Positions 26,730 through 37,200 of a stretch of 64,000 nucleotides of DNA are shown piece after piece. The stretch lies in the NCBI RefSeq assembly GCF_000204925.1, contig NC_015435.1, forward strand, positions 1,133,160 through 1,197,159, read 5' to 3'. Under the pieces are notes generated by a model. It did not search any database. It was not told the DNA's origin and was given only the letters and a program-made list of their open reading frames with translations. A program made the translations under genes and the position numbers. This DNA comes from Metallosphaera cuprina Ar-4 (GTDB taxonomy: Archaea; Thermoproteota; Thermoprotei_A; Sulfolobales; Sulfolobaceae). Positions within the stretch are counted from its first letter, which is position 1, and each line of letters opens with the position of its first letter.

Positions 26730-27380
26730 GTCAAAGATAAATATAGTTTTTTCATCTATTTCTACTCTTTTTACTCTAATTTCGTAAAGTTTCTCCAAGA
26801 TGTCTTCCCTAAGCTCTTGGGGACCTGATTGCCAAATGATCTCTCCATTCTTTAATAGTATGACCCTATCAGCCTGATTCAGCCAGTTTAGATCGTGAAC
26901 TGCTATAATAAAGTCCTTCCTACTCTTCAGCTTGGTTACAGTTCTCATTACTTTAGATTGATTTTTAACGTCTAGCCCCGAGGTGGGTTCATCCATCATA
27001 ACTAAGTCCCCCTCAACCAGAGCCTTAGCTATCAGGACCAACTTCTTCTCACCTGTGCTTAAGGAAGAGAAAGACCTGTCTAACAAATTGGTGAGACCAA
27101 AATATTGGATGTACTCCGCGTAGCTTGCTAAGTTGTTTCTAGTTCCGGAAACAAGAACTTCTCTAACTTGTATCTCAGGGGCAGAAAACTCTGCCGGAAC
27201 GTACCCTCTAGTTATGAGACCTCCTCTTTCGTAAAAGGCCCTTATTATTGACCTTAATAAGGTAGTCTTTCCGGCACCGTTTTGGCCCAACACTAGGTTC
27301 ACCCCCTTAGAGATCTCCAGGTTATGATCTGGAAGGATTAACTTGTTGCCTATCCTTGCCCTAATTCCCTGTATTAGCAA
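26724..27380 (-). CDS. ABC transporter ATP-binding protein (iron/cobalamin-type importer)
   Basis: A 218-aa ATPase with Walker A GQNGAGKTT (about residues 33-41), signature LSTGEKK, Walker B LVMMDEPTSGLD and the switch His in IIAVHDLNW. It belongs to the FecE/BtuD-like group serving FecCD-type permeases. It overlaps the permease gene by 20 bp and is the last gene of a three-gene operon. Its 3' end overlaps the tetrathionate-hydrolase gene tail to tail by 6 bp. Confidence 0.9.
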   Translation of the reverse strand: MLIQGIRARIGNKLILPDHNLEISKGVNLVLGQNGAGKTTLLRSIIRAFYERGGLITRGYVPAEFSAPEIQVREVLVSGTRNNLASYAEYIQYFGLTNLLDRSFSSLSTGEKKLVLIAKALVEGDLVMMDEPTSGLDVKNQSKVMRTVTKLKSRKDFIIAVHDLNWLNQADRVILLKNGEIIWQSGPQELREDILEKLYEIRVKRVEIDEKTIFIFDL

Positions 27381-28338
27381 CTCCCTTCACCAGAACGTAC
27401 ATCATAATAGGGGAGGCGAGCAAGGACGTTATTGCGGTTATGGGCAACTTAAATCCTAGGGCACCGTCTGATATGATTTGACTAGCTATCATCACTATAG
27501 CTCCGTAAACTAGCGAGTATGGAACGAGCTTAGACGCGCTACCTGATCCTAATCGCCTCACCAGATGGGGCACTATTATTCCTATGAACCCTATTATACC
27601 AGCTAAGGATACTATGAAGGCTGTGGAAAGGCTAATTAGAACCACCCATAAGGTCCTGAATTTGTTCGGGTCTACGTTTTTCGATAGGGTCATATCGTCA
27701 CTTATTGAGGTCAGGTCTATAATCCTAGCTGTGTGTGTCCCTAGAACCCCTAGAGATAACACGATGATTAGGAGGATTAGTACAGAAGTCCATGGCACGT
27801 CCTCTATCTCTCCCAATAACCAGAAGGCTAGCGGTGGAACCTCTGGAAACCTCTCCTCCAAAAAAGTCAACATAATGGAGATCAGAGCTGAGAAGAGGTA
27901 AGACACAACAACCCCTCCTATTACCAAACCGTAAACCCCTGCCCTCCTTCCTATCAATAGCGTAAAGGTTGTCGAAAGCATAGAGAAAACGAATGCCACT
28001 ATCGGAGATACGTAGATTATCCAGGAGAACGGCAGGTTGAAGGCCAAAAGGAAGTAAGAGAGCACTGCCCCGAACGCTCCACCGGAGGCCGTACCGCTCA
28101 CATATGGATCCATAAGAGGGTTACGTAGAAGAAGTTGCATTATCGCCCCAGATATCGCCAGCGTGGCACCTATCAGTGCCGAGGCAATTACAGTGGGAAT
28201 CCTTATGTTCCACAATATGTAACCATAGGCACCTTCAGGATGGAAGAGTTCATTTGGAGGAATGAACACCTCGCCATACATCGTTGCTAAAAGGAAAAGT
28301 AAAGGTAGAACAAGAACAGGATATTTAAGATAGTTCAA
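27361..28338 (-). CDS. FecCD/BtuC-family ABC transporter permease
   Basis: A 325-aa polytopic permease with about ten helices. Family features are GATLAISGAIMQLLLRNPLMDPYVSGTASGGAF (the conserved P-G/L-xNPLxxPxxxGxxxGA block), the EAA-like cytoplasmic GIIGFIGIIVPHLVRRLGSG, and a C-terminal SPIMMYVLVKG. The family imports ferric siderophores, haem, cobalamin or related metal complexes. The ligand is not determined. It sits between the binding protein and ATPase genes, with a 1-bp gap upstream. Confidence 0.92.
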   Translation of the reverse strand: MNYLKYPVLVLPLLFLLATMYGEVFIPPNELFHPEGAYGYILWNIRIPTVIASALIGATLAISGAIMQLLLRNPLMDPYVSGTASGGAFGAVLSYFLLAFNLPFSWIIYVSPIVAFVFSMLSTTFTLLIGRRAGVYGLVIGGVVVSYLFSALISIMLTFLEERFPEVPPLAFWLLGEIEDVPWTSVLILLIIVLSLGVLGTHTARIIDLTSISDDMTLSKNVDPNKFRTLWVVLISLSTAFIVSLAGIIGFIGIIVPHLVRRLGSGSASKLVPYSLVYGAIVMIASQIISDGALGFKLPITAITSLLASPIMMYVLVKGVANTGN

Positions 28339-28339
28339 G

Positions 28340-29314
28340 TTAAAACACCGGAAGGCTTACGTTTAAGTCCTTTAACACAAAGGACGAATTCACATAGTGA
28401 GGTGAAGCGTTGTTTAAGATGTCCCTTACCATCTCAACGCTGTAAACTGAGAGAGGCCCTGGCTCATTGATTAGATCTGTTGGCAAGTTCTGAGATAAAA
28501 CGTATATCCTGTTTTCCTGATACGCTCTCGTTGAGGTTATTCCCGGCATGTGAGAGATTAAGAACTCCGTATAGCTTATGTTGTAAACCTCTTGTGCAAT
28601 AATGACCTGAGGATTTGCCAGGTCAAGGGACGATGGACCCAAGAGAGGATATCCAGATTGATTGGAGAAAACGTTAGACCCTCCAGCTTTAGTTATGATA
28701 TCGTTGATGAACACGTTGCCTCCGGCTGTGTAGAACTCGTAGTTAGGACATATGTACAATAGGTAAGCCACTGACACGTTACCTTGCGTAGAGAAACTTT
28801 GAAGCTTATTGTTCATCCATGAGACCAGTTTCTCCCCTTGAGACTTAGCCCCAATTTGGTTTGAGACGTTTAGAATCGAAGCCGTTATTTGAGAGAAGTT
28901 CTGAGCGTAATCATCATTAGTTAATAACAAGTGTAAACCCGCGTTCTTTATGAGGGTTGCGTAACTGCCTATAAGACCCTCCTCGTCAATGACGATTGAA
29001 GGATGCAAGAGAACTAATCCGCTAATGTTTGGAGGGCTTCCTGCTTGCAGCTGTAACACAGTTACGTTTTGAGGTAAGCATTTCGTCTCGTTTAGAAGTT
29101 CAATGAGAGAGTACGAGTACTGGTCTACCGCTACTACATCCTTTCCTAAACCAAGCGAAACTAAGATTTGAGTGTCGCTGGGGGCAAGTGACACTATTCT
29201 CTGAGTTTGATCGCTCGACAAGTTAGTCTGCTTGATTTGAATTAAGTAGAAAGCAAAAAACGCAATCAAGACAACTACAATTAATGACGTGCCAACGATT
29301 ACGCTCCTCTGCAT
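28340..29314 (-). CDS. Substrate-binding protein of the iron/cobalamin ABC importer
   Basis: A 324-aa membrane-anchored binding protein (N-terminal helix, residues 5-24). It has the two-lobe BtuF/FepB-type fold joined by a rigid helix: the N-lobe opens with RIVSLAPSDTQILVSLGLG and the C-lobe contains PLLGPSSLDLANPQVIIAQEV. Asn-rich sequons indicate surface exposure. First gene of the operon with the permease and ATPase. The ligand could be an iron chelate or a corrinoid; the sequence does not say. Confidence 0.85.
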   Translation of the reverse strand: MQRSVIVGTSLIVVVLIAFFAFYLIQIKQTNLSSDQTQRIVSLAPSDTQILVSLGLGKDVVAVDQYSYSLIELLNETKCLPQNVTVLQLQAGSPPNISGLVLLHPSIVIDEEGLIGSYATLIKNAGLHLLLTNDDYAQNFSQITASILNVSNQIGAKSQGEKLVSWMNNKLQSFSTQGNVSVAYLLYICPNYEFYTAGGNVFINDIITKAGGSNVFSNQSGYPLLGPSSLDLANPQVIIAQEVYNISYTEFLISHMPGITSTRAYQENRIYVLSQNLPTDLINEPGPLSVYSVEMVRDILNNASPHYVNSSFVLKDLNVSLPVF

Positions 29315-29458
29315 AAATCTTGGATAGGCTATCCATATAATTAAACTTTTCCTCCCGTGAAGGGATGACCGCTAAGGGTAAGTAACGTTTATATATTCAT
29401 GATTTTATGTTGAAACGATGCGTGAGGAAGTGCGTAATTCATTTTTTTCAAGCTCTTC

Positions 29459-30490
29459 GTGCTCAACAATTTGAGAAGAGTGTTAGATATGGGAATGAGG
29501 TCATACCTACTTGACGCATTGGAGATCTTGGTAGCTCCTTACTCGGTGTTGAGGAAAGTACTACCTCAAGTAGTAATGTTAGCCATAGTGGTGCTATCCA
29601 ATTCCATAATATTCGTGACCTATCAGCATTTAGATTGGATATCTGCAATCTACGCGGGAGTTAACGTAGTCACCACCGTGGGTCTATACGCTCCGGATAT
29701 AAATCAGATGCCTTCGGTGGAGAAATTACTCCTTGTTATAACCATAATTATGGCAGTAGGTCTTTATACTAGTATAATTCAGTCTATGGTGAACACTGTC
29801 GTAAAGAGGTCCTCGTGGACCGACGCTAGGGCAAGATGGAGGGGTTCTCACATGAAAGATCACATAGTTATAATAGGTAACAACAGAGTTGTCGTTACTG
29901 CAGCTAAGAGACTAGAAAAGTTAGGAAAGGAGTACGTAGTACTAACGAGCTCAAAAGAGGTCTTCGATCAGTTAAGAGGGGAAAGAGTAATACTAGGAAA
30001 CCCTGAAGATGATAAAGACTTGATAAGCTCCGGAATTTCCTCAGCGTCCTCAGCTGTTATCTCGATGGATGACGACACTCAAACCCTCCTCGTGACGCTT
30101 AAGGTCCAGAAGATCAACCCTCCCCTGAACACCATTTGTGTAGTTAAACAGGACTCCTTAATTGACGTTTTTAAGACCGCTGGAGCAGACGAGGTGATCC
30201 CGTATGAGGACATTATTGGAAGGATCACAGCAGCAGCCTCCATAGCTAAGAACGTTGGGGGAGTAATATTCACGATGGATAGGAAGGCAGATATGGTTGT
30301 AGGATTCTTTGACGTCAAGAAATCAGCGAAGCTGTCTGACCTACCTAACGATGTGATTCCGATAATAGTCGTCGAGGATGGTAAGTTAAACCCTTATTTC
30401 TCAAAAAACACAGTTCTTAGGCCCGGTCAAACCCTTATTTTACTAGGTAACCCTGACAGGTTTAAGGATATAACTCGATTGTTAGAATGA
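29459..30490 (+). CDS. Two-helix channel with RCK (TrkA-N/TrkA-C) domain, unusual filter
   Basis: A 343-aa MthK-like protein. It has an outer helix, a pore loop and an inner helix (residues 38-110), then an RCK domain with a Rossmann motif (HIVIIGNNRVVVTAAKRLEKLG) and a TrkA-C-like end. The filter position reads TTVGLYAPD (residues 72-80) instead of the potassium consensus TVGYGD, so selectivity may differ. The longest frame starts at GTG 29459; ATGs at codons 11 and 13 (29489 and 29495) are alternative starts. It is probably gated by cytoplasmic ligands via the RCK ring. Confidence 0.8.
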   Translation: MLNNLRRVLDMGMRSYLLDALEILVAPYSVLRKVLPQVVMLAIVVLSNSIIFVTYQHLDWISAIYAGVNVVTTVGLYAPDINQMPSVEKLLLVITIIMAVGLYTSIIQSMVNTVVKRSSWTDARARWRGSHMKDHIVIIGNNRVVVTAAKRLEKLGKEYVVLTSSKEVFDQLRGERVILGNPEDDKDLISSGISSASSAVISMDDDTQTLLVTLKVQKINPPLNTICVVKQDSLIDVFKTAGADEVIPYEDIIGRITAAASIAKNVGGVIFTMDRKADMVVGFFDVKKSAKLSDLPNDVIPIIVVEDGKLNPYFSKNTVLRPGQTLILLGNPDRFKDITRLLE

Positions 30491-30618
30491 CCAAGGGTAC
30501 TTGAGTACGTTATAGCCTTATACGTCGATAAAAGCTCTTTTCCCTTTTAAGAAAATTTATCTTCATTATAATTCTTCGAATAAAAACTATATAAGCTAGT
30601 TTAAATTAATCATTTTAG

Positions 30619-31248
30619 ATGAGCGTAATCTTTCTGGACCCAAAGGACATAGAGGTATTGGAGTTCATGGTCTTGCTGTCGCATATTTCATCGTATAAGC
30701 TCTCCAAGGTCTCCGGTATTCCAGCCTCAACGGTTTGGAGAGTCCTAGCTAAATTGAAGTCCCTTGGGTTGATAACCAAAGACGGAAGGGAGTTCGCCAT
30801 CACCCCACGAGGACTAGTTTTAGCCTACTACGTCACTAAGAGACAGTCGATTAAGGAGAACGCTATACAGGGCTTGAAAGAAGGGTGGAAATATGAGGGT
30901 TCAACCGATGAGCTTAAAAGTTTTCTAAACTCGCTCCACGATTTCTTAAGAAGGTTTGAGATATCCCCCATGAGTATTTGTTTCAACCAGCCTTTATCCG
31001 TAGCGAGCCTAATGCTTCCTAGAGCTAAGGAGTTAGATCAGCAATCTCAAACCGTGTTGGCTAGGTTCATCCTTAGAACTTTTCCTTCTATTGTCCTCCC
31101 TTCAGGATGTAAGGCAGTTCTTAGTTTCGATCAGAACGGAGAACCTTACGCTCTGGCTGCGGACTGTAAGGAGGATGGAGTCCATCTTTTTCATAGGTGT
31201 CAAGTAATAAACTCGGTAGTGAAAGCGGTTTCTAAGGGTAGCGTCTAA
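30619..31248 (+). CDS. Winged-helix transcriptional regulator
   Basis: A 209-aa protein. The N-terminal winged helix (residues 10-65: KLSKVSGIPASTVWRVLAKLKSLGLITKDG, then a wing) resembles TrmB/MarR-like archaeal regulators. The remaining 140 residues are an unassigned domain with four Cys that do not form a recognisable zinc motif. ATG 30619 follows an AT-rich promoter-like gap. Its stop abuts the TTG start of the next gene, so the two are translated together. Confidence 0.72.
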   Translation: MSVIFLDPKDIEVLEFMVLLSHISSYKLSKVSGIPASTVWRVLAKLKSLGLITKDGREFAITPRGLVLAYYVTKRQSIKENAIQGLKEGWKYEGSTDELKSFLNSLHDFLRRFEISPMSICFNQPLSVASLMLPRAKELDQQSQTVLARFILRTFPSIVLPSGCKAVLSFDQNGEPYALAADCKEDGVHLFHRCQVINSVVKAVSKGSV

Positions 31249-32151
31249 TTGGATCTAAGAGAAAGGTTTTTGCTAAACGCCTCAACGTTAATGAAAGAGG
31301 GAGTTCATCCCTCAATAATCTTAAGCGGATGTCAGAGGACGGATCAAGATAACGTTGTGCTCTTTAAACGTGAACTTGGAGAGGTAGAGCTCTGTCTAAA
31401 GTTAGGTAATTCACCAGACAAGAGTTGCGATTTCTTTTACCCTTCAACCAAGGAAGGGCTTCACACAAGGAAAGTTAAGATCAGTTCTAACGTAGTGGCA
31501 GGAAAAGAAGGGCTTCTCTTCGTGGATGTCCTATATCCTGAAAATAATAAAAATATACTTAGAGCTCAGTTACAAAACTTAATTACAATATGGGGGATCA
31601 AAAAATACGAAATGGAGACGATTGAAGGAATAGCAGGGTTCATATGGGGGGATATTTATGAAGAGAGAAAAGTGAGTGAAGGCATGTACGTTGGGATGAT
31701 AAATAGACCGGGCGGACTGATCTCCACTAAGATCTTGTATAGAGCTTTGAACGGAGCGATGGACTATTTCCTTAAGAGGGGTGTTGACGTAACTGAGCTT
31801 AGGAGGATGAGTGATGAAACCATGAAGAGGGCTGCCCTTACGTTAACGCTTGACGAAAACGTATATCCTGTCAATCTCACTAGAAGGGGTTTGAGTTACC
31901 TTCCCACTCTCTTTAAAAAGTTAGGAGTCTCAGTTAGACTCGAAATCCCATCCCCATGGTACGCGGATCTATTGGACGTCGTCCCATTTACTAAAGACTT
32001 CGTTCAATCTGAGAATCTTTTCCTCCTGATAGGGGAGAAAAACGAGGTGGAATCGGCGCTCTCAAAAGGTGAAAGGATAGGCTTCCCGTCCTTTCTCATT
32101 GGTAGGACAGGAAGCAGAGAAGACTCTTCTATAATAGTAAAAAGAAAATAA
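31249..32151 (+). CDS. Unknown protein, possible degenerate AIR-synthase-fold
   Basis: A 300-aa protein starting at TTG 31249 directly after the regulator stop. Not firmly recognised. The C-terminal 110 residues read like the end of the PurM/HypE/SelD superfamily (SENLFLLIGEKNEVESALSKG followed by GFPSFLIGRTG), but the N-terminal ATP-binding motifs are not evident. It may be a diverged, non-catalytic relative or a regulator's effector partner. Weak assignment. Confidence 0.45.
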   Translation: MDLRERFLLNASTLMKEGVHPSIILSGCQRTDQDNVVLFKRELGEVELCLKLGNSPDKSCDFFYPSTKEGLHTRKVKISSNVVAGKEGLLFVDVLYPENNKNILRAQLQNLITIWGIKKYEMETIEGIAGFIWGDIYEERKVSEGMYVGMINRPGGLISTKILYRALNGAMDYFLKRGVDVTELRRMSDETMKRAALTLTLDENVYPVNLTRRGLSYLPTLFKKLGVSVRLEIPSPWYADLLDVVPFTKDFVQSENLFLLIGEKNEVESALSKGERIGFPSFLIGRTGSREDSSIIVKRK

Positions 32152-32169
32152 AAAAAGTCATTTTGACTT

Positions 32170-33240
32170 TTAACCTCTCCAACCGAAGCTCCCTATAGGC
32201 ACGGGTTGGTTTGTGACTATTTGGAAAGGAGTCATTGGGGCAAGTTGATAAGCGTATTGACCCGCGAACAGTACGTCCGCTCTTGTCAGATACCCGCCCA
32301 CTAGAGCGAATATGGCAGCGGCGATCATGACGTACTTTATCATTGTGGGCAAGTCCGTGACTGGCATTTTCCCCATCGCGCCTGAAGGTGCCTCTACCTT
32401 GGCTCCAAACATAGATATGACTCCGCTTATCGAAAGGCTACCAAATCCAGATATTATTAACGTTAGCGCTGTGAGTGCCATATCAGCGTAGAACGTAGCT
32501 TGGGATAGTAAATAGTTGTAGGCCACCTGGTTGAAAACGTAAATGAAGTTGACAGACGCCATGAAAAGGAACCAGGTAGCAAACTCAGCTATGCTAGAGA
32601 AGAAAAGAAGCTTAGTTAAAGTTACCCTAGCCCTAATCATGTCCTCACTCTTTCCTATGAGAGCTATCAGATACGCCAATCCAGTTGCGGCGAAGATTCC
32701 GTCCGCTAGATATAAAGCAGGTATGCCTGCGTTGTTCCAGAAAGGTACACCGGTGGTTGCAGCCAATTCGAACCCACTGTAGGTAGTGGAGAATATCCCA
32801 GCGAAAAACCCCAGGATCGCTATAACTCCACGGATTAACCTGTTGTTGAACTTGAATACCGTTACCACCATGTAGAGGAAAGTAAATAGAAGTAGACCCC
32901 CAACGAAAACTATTCCTCTAGCCATCCAAGAGTTCCCGAAGTAAACAAAAGCAGCCATGGGCGCAGTAATCCCTGCGTTAGGTCTACCTAGATCTAAGTC
33001 GAAGAAGCCAAGAGCGAGTATTGACGCTATGAACGCAACGACTGAGGCCCTCCTCGTGAAGGAGTCGTACCTCCTAGTCACCTCCATCAGGCCTATAATA
33101 GCCATTAGCATCCCTGCAATTTCAGTGAAATAGAGAGCTAGAGCTACGTAAGTTCCCCACATTGGATATTGATTAATTTGTATTATGGGAGCTTGTATAC
33201 CGAAGGACGTCCCTGGAGAAGGAGCGCTGAATAGACCCAT
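32170..33240 (-). CDS. NrfD/PsrC-family membrane subunit of a molybdoenzyme complex
   Basis: A 356-aa polytopic protein with about nine helices of the NrfD type, which links Fe-S subunits to the quinone pool. Features are [19 protein letters not shown], the DLGRPNA segment typical of the family (about residues 83-89) and [11 protein letters not shown]. It is transcribed away from the adjacent operon containing a Tat-exported molybdopterin oxidoreductase and its ferredoxin subunit, from a 132-bp shared promoter region. It is the likely membrane anchor of that enzyme. Confidence 0.85.
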   Translation of the reverse strand: MGLFSAPSPGTSFGIQAPIIQINQYPMWGTYVALALYFTEIAGMLMAIIGLMEVTRRYDSFTRRASVVAFIASILALGFFDLDLGRPNAGITAPMAAFVYFGNSWMARGIVFVGGLLLFTFLYMVVTVFKFNNRLIRGVIAILGFFAGIFSTTYSGFELAATTGVPFWNNAGIPALYLADGIFAATGLAYLIALIGKSEDMIRARVTLTKLLFFSSIAEFATWFLFMASVNFIYVFNQVAYNYLLSQATFYADMALTALTLIISGFGSLSISGVISMFGAKVEAPSGAMGKMPVTDLPTMIKYVMIAAAIFALVGGYLTRADVLFAGQYAYQLAPMTPFQIVTNQPVPIGSFGWRG

Positions 33241-33372
33241 ATTTATCTGATTCGTTCCTTAAACTAATTATTTAAATAAAGTTTCATTTCAGAGAGCCGA
33301 TATGTTTAACCGTTCATATTTTTCTAAACCGTAAAGCAGATTAAAAACTATTGAGACTTATAAGTTGAGAGC

Positions 33373-34233
33373 TTGGAGGATAAAATAGAGATCGCACAGA
33401 GTTTACTCGAGAACGGAAGTTACGAAAAAGTTATAGAGATTCTAAAGGACGTCGACTTACTCGAGGCCTATCTAATCAGGTCCGAGGCCTACTCTAAGAT
33501 GGGTAAAAAGGACCTAGCATTACAAGAGCTAGATTTTGGACTTCAAAAGTTTCCGTTCAGTTACGCGATTCTAGCTACTAAGGCGGAAATTTTGGAGGAG
33601 ATGGGCAAGTTAGAGGAGGCATTAGAGAGTATCGAATCGGCACTCGAGTTCACGCCCTTTTCTTCTGAATATCGTTTCGTAAAGGCCCGGATACTATATA
33701 GGCTTAACAGATTTGAAGAGGCCAACCTTGAGTTGGCAGAAGTGCTAAGGACAAACCCTAAGAACGTGGACGCTAGGATCATGAGAGCCTTCGCCTATTA
33801 CAACATGGGACTCAAGTTGGATGCTTTGTCCGAGATAAATAGAGCCCTAGCTTTCGATAAGGAGAATCCCAAACTTCACTCGTTAAAGGGGAAGATATAC
33901 TATGAAACTGGATTCCATAAGTTGGCCCTGAGCGAATTTAAAATAGCCTCCCACTACGATCCTGAAAACCCAGAGCACTACTACAACGCCGCAATGTGCT
34001 ACTTTACTCTGAAACTGTTTGATGACGCTCTAATTTACGTTGATTTTGCCCTCTCGAAGGCCGAAGCGCCTAATTATCATGCACTAAAGGCGTCTATACT
34101 TCACGAGATGGGAAGGGATGAAACTCAAGAGATCAAGAGGGCTCTGGAGTTAGATCGATCGCTTAAACCTGTTTTGGAGAACATGCTGAACGTAAAAATA
34201 TACCCAGATGGAAATATCGAAAAAATGAAGTGA
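33373..34233 (+). CDS. Tetratricopeptide-repeat protein
   Basis: A 286-aa, almost wholly alpha-helical protein with about six TPR units (for example [43 protein letters not shown] scanned over residues 80-125, and later [35 protein letters not shown]). Start TTG 33373. TPRs are protein-binding scaffolds. As first gene of the molybdoenzyme operon, 44 bp before the catalytic subunit, an assembly role is plausible but not shown. Confidence 0.85.
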   Translation: MEDKIEIAQSLLENGSYEKVIEILKDVDLLEAYLIRSEAYSKMGKKDLALQELDFGLQKFPFSYAILATKAEILEEMGKLEEALESIESALEFTPFSSEYRFVKARILYRLNRFEEANLELAEVLRTNPKNVDARIMRAFAYYNMGLKLDALSEINRALAFDKENPKLHSLKGKIYYETGFHKLALSEFKIASHYDPENPEHYYNAAMCYFTLKLFDDALIYVDFALSKAEAPNYHALKASILHEMGRDETQEIKRALELDRSLKPVLENMLNVKIYPDGNIEKMK

Positions 34234-34277
34234 GTATTTAAATAATGTAAACAAATTAAACGACTATTAGATAAATA

Positions 34278-37200
34278 ATGAGCCATTTAAAGCTCTCAAG
34301 AAGGGAATTTCTGAAAGTTAGTGGTGCAGCAGCCTTAGGTACTGCTATAATCTTGGGCGGTAGCACGGTCGTAAAGAGGATTTTTGACACGTTTTCAGAA
34401 AACGGTTACACCTTGAATTACCCCAGCGACGAAGTGGTTTACTCGAACTGCTTCCAGTGTTTAGGGAGATGCGCTTTAGAAATCGTGAGGACGCCCACAG
34501 GATTCCCTAGGTTCATAACCGGAACTATAGGATGGCATATAAACGATGGAGGCGTATGCCCTAGAGGTGCGTCAGACGTCTATTACTACTTCTCCCCATC
34601 CAGGTTGAGATACCCGTTATTGAGAGCTGGTGATAGAGGTACAGGTAAGTGGGTGGCTATCGATTATGATACGGCATTCGATATTCTCGTAAACGGGGCA
34701 TCAGCTAACAGCTGGAAAACCATAGGAGTGACGCCTCAGCAACTTGGGGTTTCAAACTTCCAGGGGCTCAGCCAGATCAGGGAGACAAATCCGCACTCTT
34801 TAGTTTTCATGCAAGGGAGGGACCAACTCATACCTGGTATTACTGCAGGTTTCTTCGCTGGGAACTACGGTACCGCTAACGCGGGAGCGCACGGTGGTTT
34901 CTGCTCCATGAACGTTTATACAGCAGGTCTGTACATCACGGGAGCTCCAGTTTGGGAGTACGCAGGTCCGGATGAGGAGAGATCCCAGTACTTCGTTCTT
35001 GCTGGGTTGGCTGGAGATCACTTCCCCAACTGGATGAGAAGGATCATTGCAAGGATTAGAGAAAACGGAGGTAAAGTCTTGACTATAGCCCCTGAAAGGT
35101 TTGGGTTCTATTCTGTTTCGGATGAGCATCTGTTCATTAACCCGGCCATGGATGGAGCTCTGGCTATGGGTTGGATTAGGGCTCTTGTCGATTTTCACTT
35201 CTACGTGTACAAGGCGTACTTAGCCTCCACTGGTCAAGGGCCTACAGTACTAAATCCTTTAACTCTTACGCCTGTCCAGCCGAGTTATAACCCATCCTCA
35301 GGCCAGCTATTGATGCAAACCGTTTCGCCATCGGGACAAGTACAGGCCATTCCCAACTTAGGAGACATACCGAGCACTGCAGTTTTCCCTCACATTGATG
35401 AGGAGTTCCTAAGGTACTACACTAACATGTCTTGGCTAGTTATCGTAAATCCCAATCCGCAAAACGGCGATTCGTTAGACCCTTCAGATCCCACAGCAGG
35501 AAATAACGTAGGGTTACACCTCAGGATGCCAGTGAACAATCAACAATACAGCAGTTCTCATCCCTGGTTGGAAGCTGTAATGGGCAACGACGGTAACGTT
35601 TACTCATACGTTGACACTCCCTGGCAGAAGAACGTAATGCCTATCCTTACATTAGACGAACTACCTTCCAGCATACAATCTAAAGTGGTTCAAGTCCCCT
35701 ACAAGCTAAAGGACGGAACCTCGGTAAAGGTTCCTGCGATTCAGGTCACAGTTCCCAAGGCCCTGAACTCAAGTGAAACCATAACGTTGACTGTTACTAC
35801 GGCCTTTGAACTTTTAAGGGCTGAGCTGCTCAACTACGATCCGTACACTCCTTCAAGTTCGCAACCTCAATTCGGTGCACTTAACGTAGCCGAAGTAACT
35901 GGGATACCTCACAACACCATAGTGAGAACCGCAAATGAGATGGCCACCGTAGCTTTCCAGAAGTCAATAAACGAACCGGCAAAGTGGGTGGACTATCTAG
36001 GTCGGTATCACGATACGATCGTAGGTAGACCAGTCTCAATTTACTTCATGAGAGGTTTAGCAGCGCACGCTAACGGATTTATGAGCTCCGCAGCTTTCTA
36101 TTACCTCGTCCTCATGCTTGGGGCCTGGGACAATCCTGGAGCTGACCTGTACAAGTACCCATATCCCCATTACTTCCCTGGACATGCGGTGCCTCCCCAT
36201 CCGCTAGCTAATACACCTCAAATGGATCAAACCGTAGCGTCTGCCATAAGCGGTGTAAATCTCACTATACCGAAGACGAGGTCTGGTTTCCTCAAGAACG
36301 AACTCATCTACAACGACGGGACGGTTGACATTAAGAGCGTTACTGTGGTTGGAGCAGGTCCGTACGGTTACCCTGACGGACCTGATGACTTAGTGATTTC
36401 GAGCAACGGGAGACCTCTATTGATAGACAGGGGTTACAGTTGGGAAATACCTCTGACCGCTCAAAGGTCCATATCAGCCGTTGCGTACACAACCTACTTT
36501 GCCAACAAGTATCCGAACCAGGTTTTACCATATACCGTTAACGCCATGATGTGGTATATCACGTCTCCTTATTGGAATAACGCCTACACCTTAACGGATC
36601 TCCTTCAGAAGGTTACTGAAAAGGACAGTAGTGGAAACTATGTGATTCCTTTCACTATCAGCTTTGATCTATTCATGCAGGAGACCAATAACGTAGTAGA
36701 TCTCGTCATGCCTGACCTTTCGTTCCTAGAGATATACGGTTTTCACAGCACCTTTGATAGACCGACAAGTCTACCTCAGGGGCCCTCCGACTCGCTCAAC
36801 TGGCCTGCACTCCCATCAATGTACCCTGTGTTATCTACAGGGGACACTCTCCTAACGCTTCTTTGGGTACTGAGAGCTTATCCCGGACAGAAGTCCATTA
36901 ACCCAACTGACAACCCGCACTACACGACCCAGGATCCTGTAACTGGAGGGAACTTGATAAGCCCTGTTAACCTTAAGGATCCGGTCTCCGGAACGCAGAT
37001 ACTTACTCAAGGACAACCAGGTTTGATCTCGTCTGGCATGTACATTCTGAAATCAGGTATTCTTTTGGCAGGTTACGGTGAAAACTTCGAGTACATACTG
37101 ACTGACTCAAGTGGGAAACAGAGTCCAAACCCACAACAGCTCAAACTCTACGCCTCCTTCGTCCCAGCGTCTTCTAACCAACAAACTGTGATTAACCAGA

